Below, one piece after another: positions 33,849 through 43,969 of a stretch of DNA of 64,000 bases (position 1 is the stretch's first letter; each line of letters begins with the position of its first letter). The stretch spans positions 5,270,001 to 5,334,000 of the forward strand of contig CM056874.1 in NCBI GenBank assembly GCA_029876055.1, in the 5' to 3' direction. This stretch comes from Madurella fahalii (taxonomy: Eukaryota > Ascomycota > Sordariomycetes > Sordariales). The notes under the pieces are model-generated. The model saw only the letters and a program-made list of their open reading frames with translations, was not told where the DNA came from and did no database searches. The translations under genes and the position numbers were made by a program.

Positions 33849-34362
33849 CGAGGGACGGTTATGATATGTAAGGCGTTAGGGGTTATGGTTCCAAAAGAAA
33901 CTTGTTTGATTGGTTCAACATGGGTAAGAGAGGCCTCGAGTCACAATACCCAGTCACAGTTTATGACGCTAAAATATGCTCTTTTTTCTTTTTGACTGTC
34001 CGTGACGATGACTGTAGGGGGTTAAAGCAGAATAGGACCTCCCAGTTTGTGTAACATTACATCCCAGAGCGGGAAACGATGACGAGAAGCGAGAATTGAA
34101 GATAGGACAGAGGAAATGTGTTATGCAACTTTGATAAAAGCCACCCCCCAACCCCCTTTGTGCTTGCCGTGATCGAATGCAACCGGCCCCAACGCCATTG
34201 CACCATTGCCCCAACCCAGACCCGATCCCAGTCCCTATGAGATGCAAAACCATGTGAACAATGCTATGCCGGACCAATGCTGCAACGGAGACCGAGGTGC
34301 AAGGAACTTCAGACTGAAAAGGAAACAAATGATTGGCGAGGGCCAAGGCTCATGCCGCTGCA
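33849..34362. other. convergent intergenic region
   Basis: About 510 bases between the 3' ends of convergent genes. Nothing recognisable beyond presumed 3' untranslated sequence. Confidence 0.55.
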
Positions 34363-35751
34363 CTAAGCCCGTATCGCCACATTAGTGTGGACGGCCAGCA
34401 GAGTAGATTGGGCCTTGAGTCTTGCCAAGTCCGGTTCTGACTGCGCGTTGGTAATTTGTTGTAGAGGGGACATTGGCCCGCTCTTTTCTGTCTTGGCCGA
34501 TGTCTCTTTCTCATGCGCGCTCGAGCTCATGATGGTGGGCAACCTCGGCTTCTGGGCGGCGTGTGTCGGCAGAGAGCTATTGCTTGAAGCCTCGAGGCTC
34601 TTGGGTACGTACTCGTCTTCGTCGTCGGATTCAGATCTCGCCTCGGGGTCGATAACGGACCGGTGGCTTGGTCGCCTCCTGTAGCTGAATTTTTCGTCTG
34701 ACGAGTCCTCCGACTCGGTGAAGCTGTTGGTCCTCGCCGTGCGGCGACTCTTCGTCCTAGCTACTGACGACGCCCTCGCGACACGCGATCTTCTCCTGGC
34801 TGGGGACACTGGTGGCCGTAACTCGGTTTCGAAGGGATTCTCGCCCCTTCGGATCCTGGCTTCAAGGGCCTTCTCACCCACCGTCCTCCCCAGAGAGCCT
34901 CCGTCGTAAGTGCTGACCGTCCTTCTCGAGCCTACGCTCATCATGCTGCTGCTCCTGCTGACAGGGACCCTGCCATCCATGACCTTGGCCGGCGGCGGCG
35001 GTTGGAGCATCCAGCGCAGGGCATCTTTGTGCGCGGGTTTGCTGCTGACCACGGGCGGGTGGTATTCGTTAACGGGCGGGTTTCTCGGCGTAAAGTAAAA
35101 GTTATACCGATCTTCTTCCGTCACTGGTTTCTCGAACCCAAGCTTCGACTCGACGTAACGGCCGGCACTCGAGCCAGCCTGCTTAATTGCATCCATCAGT
35201 TTGTGTCCGGTCCAAGAGGGCTCATGCCCCCATAATTCCTCATCCTCTCGCTGATACCGCTTGAAGTTCCAGTCTCCTGTCGATACCGAGGCCGTCTTGG
35301 TCAGTGCCGGGCTCGTGGGTTCCTCCACGACCACGGTTGGGGCGCTTCCGAGCCCCGGGGGACTGGTCGGGCAGGTGGAGGGCCTTGGGCTGGCGACAGA
35401 ACCCATCTCAGACATTGTAATGACAACGCTGCTGCCGGTGCCGATGCTCGGACGGCCGTCCCGGCTTGCGGCCGTTAGTCGGCGTTGGCTGAGGCTCTTG
35501 CTCGACCGGTCTGGCCCCTTGCCCTTCCTCGGCAAGCTCGGCCCCATCCTGATCTCCTCGCTCCAATAAGGGTTGGTGTTATAGGGTTCCGGGTGCCGGT
35601 ACAAGTGTGGCTGTTCCATCACGATACGTTCCTTCACCGCCCGCTCCTTTTTGGCCTGCTGCCGGGATCGGTGATGATTCTGGATCTTGAGACATGGCGT
35701 GCAGGCGAGAAAATAGAAGAGGGCGGACTGGGCGGCGGCAAAGTACGACAT
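34363..35751 (-). CDS. Membrane-anchored disordered protein, unrecognised
   Basis: A 462-residue intronless frame. The chosen start (ATG at 35751) gives MSYFAAAQSALFYFLACTPC, a hydrophobic N-terminal anchor followed by a basic stretch (KIQNHHRSRQQAKKERAVK). The frame runs 29 codons further upstream to 35838, but that leader is charged and would precede the anchor. The next segment, HRHP/NTNPYWSEEIRMGP-like (residues about 55-80), and EELWGHEPSWTGHKLMDAIK and RYNFYFTPRNPPVNEYHPPV look conserved and aromatic-rich. The rest is Ser/Arg-rich and probably phosphorylated and disordered. No enzyme motif. It may be an N-terminally anchored cytoplasmic scaffold; function unknown. Confidence 0.75.
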   Translation of the reverse strand: MSYFAAAQSALFYFLACTPCLKIQNHHRSRQQAKKERAVKERIVMEQPHLYRHPEPYNTNPYWSEEIRMGPSLPRKGKGPDRSSKSLSQRRLTAASRDGRPSIGTGSSVVITMSEMGSVASPRPSTCPTSPPGLGSAPTVVVEEPTSPALTKTASVSTGDWNFKRYQREDEELWGHEPSWTGHKLMDAIKQAGSSAGRYVESKLGFEKPVTEEDRYNFYFTPRNPPVNEYHPPVVSSKPAHKDALRWMLQPPPPAKVMDGRVPVSRSSSMMSVGSRRTVSTYDGGSLGRTVGEKALEARIRRGENPFETELRPPVSPARRRSRVARASSVARTKSRRTARTNSFTESEDSSDEKFSYRRRPSHRSVIDPEARSESDDEDEYVPKSLEASSNSSLPTHAAQKPRLPTIMSSSAHEKETSAKTEKSGPMSPLQQITNAQSEPDLARLKAQSTLLAVHTNVAIRA

Positions 35752-38700
35752 CCTCGCCGGCCTCAATCCCAGCTGGGCAGTGTGTCCTCCCCAATCTCGT
35801 TCTTCTGGCCCCAGAACATGTGCTAGATCTCGCAACAATCCCTCTTTGCCGTGGCCGGGCCGAAAATGATTCGGGTGTGGATAGTATGCTCGTCAAAAGC
35901 ACATAGGCACAATGTGGGACGCACAAGTCGATGCGGCGAACAGAGGACCAACCGAGGAGCAGTGGCAACCCGGATTTGTTGTCGTGGCCCGTCGAGGGGA
36001 ACCTGTGGGGGAAGGGGAATGGTGTGCAACCAGCCGGTTCTCAGGAGAAGTTAGCGAGAAGCCAAAGAGCTTCTACCCCTCAGCGAAGTATGCATATGCA
36101 GACCGCTGGTATGCGAATTGGTCGCTAGGTTCGAGTCCGGGGAAGAAGGCCCCAAAAAGGGGAGTGAACGCGAAACGGCGGAGCAACCGGGAGCCTCCTA
36201 GCATGCGTTTGTCAAGGGAAAAAAAGTCCGGTTGAGAAATGCAAATCAAACACAAAAGGAGAGAGGAATGCAATGTTGTCGCCAGCGGCAGGAATATTTG
36301 GCGATCAGAAGCGAAAAAAGGAAAGGGCGAGGACAACGAAAGCAAAGCTAAAAGAACAAGAGCACAAATGGGGCTTGTGAATCGAACAATTCGAATAACA
36401 CGAGACCATGTCGATGGCGTCGAGGCAACCCGCGGGAGGAGGGGGGGGGGGGAATGGACGAAAGGGCAGGTAATTTTGATACACGAGACCAACGTCCCCT
36501 AGACCAGGGGTTAGGATGGGGGAGACAGGGGTGGAAGCACTGGAAACACTGGAAACGCCCACCCGCAGCCCTGATCAGCAGCACTGACGTGGAAAAAAGG
36601 CGCAGGGATTCCAGCCCCATCCCGTTCCTCCCAATCCTTGAACCCCACGCTTCACGGATTCGCGTCAACGGGGCACAGCAAATGTTTCTTTCGCCGGCCC
36701 AAGCGAGGCTGCAAGCGCTCGCCGGGGGGGCCCGCGCTTGATCACACCGTGGCTCAAAGCGCCAGAAAGATGTGGACGGACCTGATACGTTTGCCGACCT
36801 ACCAATCTGGGGAATGAGGAGTTGTAAGAAGTAGAGTCCGGCCATGCGACTGCAGGCCCAATGTCCTGGTTGCATTAGCCTGTCCTGCAGGTGCTCCCGA
36901 TTACAGAATTGCTGGAGTGCAATCTGGAACCCGCTTAACGGAGGCTCGTTATTGGGCCTCTGCCTGATTCCTCAACCGTCATTCGCCCCCAAATGCACGG
37001 TGCTACCGGAAGGTGCCGGACCTTAGCGGGAGCCCGGCGGGCGCACTGGCGAGCCAAAGTACGTGCCTGCCGCACAACGACTGGGCTGTTGGGCTGTTCC
37101 TGATCCAGATGTCGCAAAGCCACGGGAGGAGCCGCCATTTGTTCGAGATGAGCCAAGGACCACTAGATAATCCCGGGCTTGTGATTACCCCGCCTCAAAT
37201 TCAGGAACAGGCTGGCAAAGTCAACCACGAAACGCCAGACGCCTCGAGTGACGAACTTCTGTCGTGGCCGGGCTGAAGCATTTTTGTCGGGGGAATCAAC
37301 CGAGCAACCACCACGACACACCGAGAGATCCCAGATGCATGTACCTAATCAGCCGAGTCCCGTCCACCAAACAGAACAAAGGGCCCAAGTTACATCGCCC
37401 CTACTGGTGTAACTCCCCGCCATCGACTCCTCACGCCGTCCCGTTCAACTCGCTTGGCAAACAGCGGCTCGGTGCTTCGCAAACTAAAAACTAGTGTAGT
37501 CCCGCCCCCTGTTGCCACGTTTCGCCCTTGGTACTTTTGACGGAGTACCTACGTTGTATGTAGGTATTATTGAGTAAATCGAAGATCACAGTGCCCATCA
37601 ACACAGGTTGTTGTGTTGGAAAGAATTTTTTCTTGCGATATTCATTACCAGTTTACAACACACTTCATTGAGCCATCTCAGTTCTTGCCCCCAAAAGTAC
37701 AATTCATATGAATTGCAGTTATTTTTATTTATTTCCTCCTCCGTAACACCCCCACCTCTCTCTTTCTCGATTTTTTGTTTATTTCTCTTTTTAACACCCA
37801 TCCGGGTTTCATCCGGCCTCTCAGGGTACGGTTTCCTGTGCACGAAAGCAGCAGAAGGTCCAGTACACCCAACACAGGAGCAGAGTAGGAATCATAAACA
37901 AACAATATCCTTCTTATGTTTTCTTCCTTCTATCCTACTCTCTTCTATTTCAAGCGGGATGCAGTTGGATACGACCATGCTATCCCAGGACACGGTCGAC
38001 CTGTCCAGATTGTTATCACGGGCCGCATACACATCAGGTAGAAATCATATACATGGACATTTTGAACTGGAACTTTTACAGATGCTGAGGTATCTACTTG
38101 CAGACCACATTGGTTTGTTGCTCTCAGGCTATTTCGAAAAATGGCATCGGCAACCGACAAAACAGACTAGCCTGGCTTTGTCTGCACAGCCACAAGCCAC
38201 GCTTTTTATTTTTTTTTTTTTTAAAAAAAAAAATACCCGAGATCTACCCCCCTGACCAGCGATCAGCACCCACCCGAAGCCTACATTCACAATTTCTTTT
38301 TTTCCTTTTCAGCATCCCGACAACGGTCTCTGGCGAATAAAACGCGTCTCTCCGATCGTCATCCGCCCCACGGTAGTTATGGCATTTACACAGCCCACTT
38401 GTAATTCTCGTCCTTTCCCACCGTCCAAGTCCCCCTTCCTTGCTTTGAGAATCCATAATAGCACAAATGACGGAGAAGCGGAGAATCACAAGGACCGAAC
38501 CATACACTGTGAAGAAATTGAAGATAGAAAGGACATAAATAAATAAGTAGAAGGCTAGAGGATTCCCGAGGCTTTTCCGGACGGTAATATACACACACGA
38601 AACTCCTTTGCCCTTGGCCCATCAAAGATCCGAAAGCTCGGTTTTGTTATATGAAAGGATGATTCGAAGGATTGAAACAGGGCGCCAAAACAGATCAGCA

Positions 38701-38854
38701 TGAACTGAGCTACCAGGTAGCGTGTCCCTTGATAGACTGGTAAGGAGAAGCAAGAAGGCAAAGCGGGGAAAGGAGGCGGGAAGCGGAGGCAGGTCCCTGC
38801 AGGCTCAGCGGCAGGTAGCCGCTGCGATGCCGACTGACCGAGTACGGTACGGTA
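35752..38854. other. 3.1-kb gene-poor region
   Basis: No convincing gene. The end next to 35,752 is the promoter of the membrane-anchored protein gene; the end next to 38,855 is the 3' region of the next minus-strand gene. A short inverted repeat (TACCTAC...GTAGGTA, 37546-37566) and a T/A homopolymer patch (about 38,202-38,231) are present. The longest plus-strand frame (37608-38255) is a T-rich low-complexity product. Confidence 0.5.
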
Positions 38855-40120
38855 CTAGACGTCCCACTCGGTCTCGACCTCGGGCTCGTCGTTTGTGCTC
38901 AGAGCCGCAAAGGCAGACTGCTGCGAGATCGGCTTGGCCGACTTGCCCGTGGCGCCGTTGATCGTCCGGGGTTGGGTGACCGGCTGTGATTGGACGACCG
39001 TGGGCTCCGAGTCGATCGGGCTCTCAGCCGTAGCCTCCTTCTTCTTCTTACCCGACTTCTTGGTCGTGACGGTGCTCCAGGCTTCCTCGCCCCGAAGCAT
39101 CTCCATCTGCTCCTCCTCCGACGGCAGGGAAGCCATCCAGCTCTCGGCGGTGTTCTGTGCTGCGGTGGCACTCTTGGGAGCCGACACGTCCGTGTAGCTG
39201 CTGGTGTCGAACGTGTCCAGCGGCTGCACGGGGACGTACTCGCCATTTGTGGCGCTGCTGCTGGGGCTGCCCTTGACGCCGTTGCCGGTCCAGACGGACT
39301 GCGGTGCCTGGGCGGCGGTGAAGGCGGAGCCGTCTTTGGCGGGCCGGCCCTCGGCGATGCGGGCTTGTCTCCTCTGGGCCTCCATATCAATCTTTCTCTG
39401 CTTCTCGGTCTCTTCGCGCAGGGCCTTGGCAGCCTCGGCCTTCTGGCGGTTCTGACGCTGCTTCTTAGTCTCGACCTTCTCAGGCGACTTGGCCTTCTTT
39501 TCCTTCTTCTGCTTGGCCTTGTCCGTATCGGTGAGGCGGAGGACCGAGGGGCCGGAAGCCTTGGGCTCTAGCATGTCGCTGACATCACCGGCATCGACGG
39601 CCTTGATCTCAGGGGAGGGGGTCGATGACTCGTCATCGTCGGCATCGACACCGGCGGTGGAGGATGGAGCAGAGATCTTGACCTCGCTAGGCTCCTCGTC
39701 AATGATCTGGGCACGCGACTGCTTCACCGACTTTTGGCGCTTCTCGTCGCCCTTCTTGGGCGCATTGAGGCTGGTGCCCTGCTTAACGCTGGCCAGCTGC
39801 CGGGCGAACTCGCGGTTGTCGACGCCGTCATCGGAGCTGTACTCGGCGGATTGGCCCGAGGTCTGCGGCTTGGGTGCCCGTGGTTTTGGCTGTGTTGTCT
39901 TGTTCGCCTCCTCGGCGTCCTTGCTGTATGCCTCTACCCTCTGGCGCTTGGCCTTCTCCTTTGGTTCTTTGCGAGTCTGTCTATCCTCTAACCGCTGCCG
40001 CTGAGAAGCACCTCGTAAGGCGTCTCGCGCGTTCTTCTTCCCGGGGAGCCCGAAGACTACGACGTAGGCGAATCCAATAACCACGGCCCAGCCGACCAGA
40101 GTAGACACCGAGGCACCCAT
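38855..40120 (-). CDS. N-terminally anchored Lys/Glu-rich protein, probably ER membrane
   Basis: A 421-residue intronless protein. The start at 40120 (MGASVSTLVGWAVVIG) places one hydrophobic helix at residues about 7-24 (TLVGWAVVIGFAYVVVFGLP), followed by a basic, charged cytoplasmic tail. About residues 197-252 form a Lys/Glu/Arg/Gln-rich coiled-coil-like region (EKVETKKQRQNRQKAEAAKA). The end is QSAFAALSTNDEPEVETEWD plus Val. A 30-residue upstream extension to 40210 is possible but lacks conserved character. The architecture (tiny luminal N-terminus, one span, long charged tail) resembles fungal ER proteins that contact ribosomes, but there is no recognisable domain and the function is unknown. 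Confidence 0.78.
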   Translation of the reverse strand: MGASVSTLVGWAVVIGFAYVVVFGLPGKKNARDALRGASQRQRLEDRQTRKEPKEKAKRQRVEAYSKDAEEANKTTQPKPRAPKPQTSGQSAEYSSDDGVDNREFARQLASVKQGTSLNAPKKGDEKRQKSVKQSRAQIIDEEPSEVKISAPSSTAGVDADDDESSTPSPEIKAVDAGDVSDMLEPKASGPSVLRLTDTDKAKQKKEKKAKSPEKVETKKQRQNRQKAEAAKALREETEKQRKIDMEAQRRQARIAEGRPAKDGSAFTAAQAPQSVWTGNGVKGSPSSSATNGEYVPVQPLDTFDTSSYTDVSAPKSATAAQNTAESWMASLPSEEEQMEMLRGEEAWSTVTTKKSGKKKKEATAESPIDSEPTVVQSQPVTQPRTINGATGKSAKPISQQSAFAALSTNDEPEVETEWDV

Positions 40121-41503
40121 GGCGAACGAAGGGGGACGGGGTGTCGAGGATAGGGTGATGCGAAACCGGTGTTGGGGAAAAAAAAAGTGATTAGGTGACG
40201 GGCCCGCCAATGTCGAAGAGGCAATGGGGTCAGTCGAGGTCTGGAGAGTGCGCCAGAGCTCAATGCGGGGGTGGAAAGGAAAAGGCAGATCAGGGTCCTC
40301 TTTAATTGACTAGCAAACAAATGGCACAAGGTCCAGGCTTCGGAGAGTTTGCGGCAGGGAACGTTAGGGCGAACCTGAGTTGCGTTGTCTGTGCTCCCGG
40401 GCGGTATAGTGAATGCCGTATTGTGGGCCAGAGGAAAACAGATAGAGGCTGGCGGCGGCAGAAGATGGACGGTGATGGATGTGGTGAAGACGTTCGGGGG
40501 TATCGAACGAGCCGCTGCTGCAGGTGAAAGGTGTTCAGAAGTTCGGTTCCATTTCTGGCGTTCCCCGTTAGCCCCAGTTAATCTAACGCGAAAAGTTGCC
40601 GCTGACAGGGGAAGACCTCAAGGCAAACCCCATCCCATATTAAGCGATGCTTGGCAGCATGCACTCACGTGATTGGATGCTGGCTCACCTCGTAACTTCG
40701 AGTCTTTTGCAACCCGAGATACGAGGCGCTGCGGGCGGGATTTGCTCTGTGAGCGTGGTGGGAAATGGACAAGAGTGGGCGTTATATATAAAGAGGGGAT
40801 AAAAGAAATCGGCTGAGCTCTGTGCTGCCGGAACTGCAACTTCAAAGTTTCCCAGCTACATACTTGTGCAGTCCGGCATATCAGACTGCGTCCACGAGTG
40901 CACACGTGCCACGTCCTCTTCCTTTTGGAGCATGTTCAGCATTCAAACACTAGATCCTGTCTTTGGTGCTCTTGGAAGGCAAACTCGACAGCCATTTAAT
41001 GTGTTGTTTACCACTCATGGACAAATCCCGGGGGCGGAGATGTACAGCATCATCCTCTCAGGTGGTTCCATTGAGCGGGCAGGGGCACGGTGAATTGATT
41101 TTCTCTGGAACCAGTGTTTCCAGGGAGTTCCATGAGAAAGATCCACCCAAGCGGCCGGTCCCAGCCGGGCTAACAACGGGCATTGTTTGCAGGCGCCGAT
41201 TTCTTCAATGAGGAAGGTGGGACGCAGGACACCGGATTGGTCGCAAGCGTTTGTCTGGGTATCAAGGTATTTCAGTACCCATCTGTACCTACAAGTATCC
41301 AGCTTGAGTTCACCCTAGCCTGCCCGACAAATCGACAAGACACAGCGTTTGCAAGGGCGCTTGGGTGACTGAGATTGACGTGTGGCTGGGTGCAAACGGT
41401 TATATCATTCTCAATAAAAGGGTGCAAGAACCAAACAAAGCTCTGCTTTTACATCCTCCGCTCCGTGCTGTGCCCCTCGATTGCCCCGCACTCGCCAACC
41501 ACG
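40121..41503. other. divergent intergenic region upstream of the nucleoside hydrolase
   Basis: About 1.4 kb between divergent genes. A TATATAAAG element near 40,783 stands far (about 720 bases) from the plus-strand ATG, so it may serve a long leader or no gene. No supported gene inside. Confidence 0.5.
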
Positions 41504-43072
41504 ATGGCGCCCAAACACCGCATTATCATCGACACAGACCCAGGTTTGCACGCCCCAAATTCGTTGCTCCCACATTCTGCTTTGTTTTATTGCAAGCTAA
41601 CGGCCGGCATCAGGGGTTGACGATGTTATGGCCCTGTTGCTGGCACTCAGCGCCTCGCCCGAGGAGCTTGAGGTTGCCATGATCTCGGTCACATATGGAA
41701 ATGTGCCGCTCCAGAGGTGCGTGCGACCTCGATCATGCTTGTAGACGCTGTGCTGCCGGCTGTCTGTCTAACTGTCTGTCTAACACGACTCCAGTTGCCT
41801 CCGCAATGTCGTAGCATTGTTCCACGTGCTGGAGAAAGAGATGAGCTGGCGAACAGCTGCTGGCAAGCCCACCTACGGCGCGTTCCACACGTACAAGCCC
41901 ATCGTTGCCGTCGGCGCGGAGCATGCGCTCGAAGACGCCGAGCTTGTGGCCGACTTTTTCCGTAAGCGTATACCTAGCCTTCTACTTGGGCGAGAGACTA
42001 ACCTGCTCAGATGGATCTGATGGCCTGCACGGTGTCCACGATGCTGTGAGTTTAAAGACAATACTCTCTCTCTCGGCGAAACCCCCCTAACCAATCAATA
42101 CAGCATCCCCATCTCTCTCCGGCGGATACCTGGCGCACACTGTTTGACAGCAACGCAAGCGGATCGACCAGCTCTCTTGAGCCCCCCTCGTACTCGAGAT
42201 ACTTCACCCCGAGCAAGGTCCCTGCTCACAAGGAGATGCTTCGGATCCTGCGGGAGGAACCCGAGAACACCATCACCATCGTCGCTATCGGCCCGCTGAC
42301 CAACGTCGCCCTGGCTGCATCTGAGGATCCTGAGACCTTCCTGCGCGTCAAAGAGCTTGTTGTGATGGGTGGCGCTGTGGAAGTCGAGGGCAACGTTACC
42401 CCTTGCGCCGAGTTCAACTGCCTTGCCGATTCTGTTGCCGCTGCAAGAGTTTTCGCCCTGACTTCGCCCCTACCGTCGTCGACCATGCCGCCCTCGATCC
42501 AGGGCGAATCCATCCTGCCCCCTTACCCTGCCAAGCTGTCCCGCCAGCTCAAACTGACACTCTTCCCGCTCGACATCACCAGCCCGCACGAGCTGCGGAA
42601 GAAGTTCTTCAACGAGAAGATCCAGCCGCTCATAGCATCTGGGAGCCCGCTCGCCCAGTGGACTAACACCTTCATGAACGGCACCTTCAAGAAAATTGAG
42701 GAGATGCTCGGGGATGGGAGCGAGCCGGGCCTGTCTCTGCACGATCCGCTCTGCATCTGGTACATGTTGACGCACGACGACCCCTCGTGGAAGACGGTAG
42801 CCAAGCCTGAGGACATCCGCATCGAGACGTGCGGGTATTGGACACGGGGTATGCACGTCATCGATAAGCGCCATAGGGCGAAGCCAGGCGAGAAGGATAG
42901 CACGGTGCAGACGCACCCGGACGATCCCATGGACGCCGTCACACTCGACGAAGTCCCCGGCGACACGATGGGCTGGCTCAGCGTGCGCAAGGGCAACAGG
43001 ATCAACCGGATGGTTGCTTCGCCCGGTCATGACATTTTTGCTGATGTCCTGATCCAGAAGGTATTCGCGTAG
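41504..43072 (+). CDS. Inosine-uridine preferring nucleoside hydrolase
   Basis: Predicted 437-residue enzyme hydrolysing nucleosides to base and ribose (yeast Urh1 family). Five exons keep frame: 41504-41543, 41614-41716, 41795-41961, 42011-42045 and 42104-43072; intron 3 is only 49 nt. The family's calcium-binding signature DTDPGVDDVMAL lies at residues 10-21. HGSDGLHGVHDA, TITIVAIGPLTNVALA and the substrate-pocket region AEFNCLADSVAAARVF are intact, as is a late LHDPLCIWYMLTHDDP (His-Asp-Pro) motif. It is longer than Urh1 (about 340) through insertions and a C-terminal segment, as is common for filamentous fungi. It lacks a signal peptide, so it is probably cytosolic. Substrate preference cannot be read from the sequence. 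Confidence 0.93.
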
Positions 43073-43486
43073 ATAGAGCAGATAGACGGCTCGATAGACC
43101 CTGGTTTGTTTGCTTCATTCATTCCGGGTATCTCGTAGACCAAGCAATGTCTCTTGGTAAAGATGTCAGCGAATAATTTCTGACAAGAAAAGAACGAAGT
43201 AAAACGAGAAGAGAAAAAAAAGAAGAGTTCGGGTATACCCTCTGTAGAAAAGGCAATCTAGCCATAAAACCATACCATAATACCGAACGCCAGTCCCGTC
43301 GAGAGAACGAAACAACCCCCCCTCCCCCTCTCTTCTTTCTAGCCAGCCATATCAGCCATCCCTTCCATCTAATCTATACCATATCCGTGTGCATCTCCAT
43401 ACCCTCCCATACCCACAGACCAGACAAAGACCCGACTACCTCCTCTCCACAGCCGGTAAACCTGCGACCCGGGACCCCAAACTCGA
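43073..43486. other. convergent intergenic region
   Basis: About 410 bases between the nucleoside hydrolase and LSM8 3' ends. AT-richer, with A-rich and C-rich short runs; nothing else recognised. Confidence 0.55.
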
Positions 43487-43969
43487 CTAATGCTTTGTCG
43501 TCCCGATCGCCGCACCCTTGACCTGCGTCCAGTCTATGCTCGCATCGAGCGGCTCGTCAACAAGCCCCACCAGGCACACATTCTCCCCGCGCACAATGTA
43601 CAGGCCCAGCGGCACCTCGGCCGAGGGCTCGCCGTCGTCGGGGGCGCGGATCACGCGCTCGATGGTGTTTTTCAGAACCTATGAGCTCCCCACCCCAGCT
43701 CTAGCGGTTAGCAATGGGAAGAGAATTGACATATGGTGGTGTTTGGCGGGGGGGGGGGGGGGGGGTAAAGAAGGCTCGTACGAGGTTGGTGGTGTGGTCG
43801 TGCGCCGAGAGCACGCCGACAAGGTTGCGGCCGTCGGTGGTGATGATGCACACTTTTTCTGTTTTTGCAAATGCATGCTATTTAAGTACATGAACCACAA
43901 GGATAGGTGGGCTGGGAGATATGGGGAGAGAGGTGGCTGCTCACTTTCGACGTAGCTGTTTAACGACAT
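43487..43969 (-). CDS. lsm8: U6 snRNA-associated Sm-like protein LSM8
   Basis: A 97-residue nuclear LSM2-8 ring subunit that binds the 3' end of U6 snRNA. It is split into three small exons: 43969-43945, 43858-43782 and 43678-43487, with donors GTGAGC and GTACGA and acceptors AACAG and CATAG. The joined protein starts MSLNSYVEKKVCIITTDGRN and continues LVGVLSAHDHTTNLVLKNTI (Sm1). It ends with GLYIVRGENVCLVGLVDEPL (Sm2) and DASIDWTQVKG. RVIRAPDDGEPSAEVPLGLY matches the LSM8-specific linker, and total length is as expected. Intron 2 contains an 18-base C run on the coding strand. The family and paralogue call are strong. Confidence 0.95.
43748..43765 (+). repeat. poly(G) tract, 18 nt, in lsm8 intron 2
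   Basis: Uninterrupted run of 18 G on the plus strand (C on the lsm8 sense strand), close to the donor of intron 2. Confidence 0.88.

Noticed and set aside
36120..36150. B-box-like GGTTCGAGTCC suggesting a tRNA
   Set aside because: No matching A box, acceptor stem or anticodon arm could be drawn around it. Similar isolated matches near 7,099, 23,030 and 61,204 failed the same test.
37608..38255. 215-codon plus-strand open frame
   Set aside because: Generated by T-rich and homopolymer sequence in an intergenic region; Phe/Leu/Ser low complexity and no conserved features.
38990..39571. 193-codon plus-strand Leu-rich open frame
   Set aside because: Antisense to the Lys/Glu-rich protein; poly-Leu arises from reversed Lys/Glu codons.
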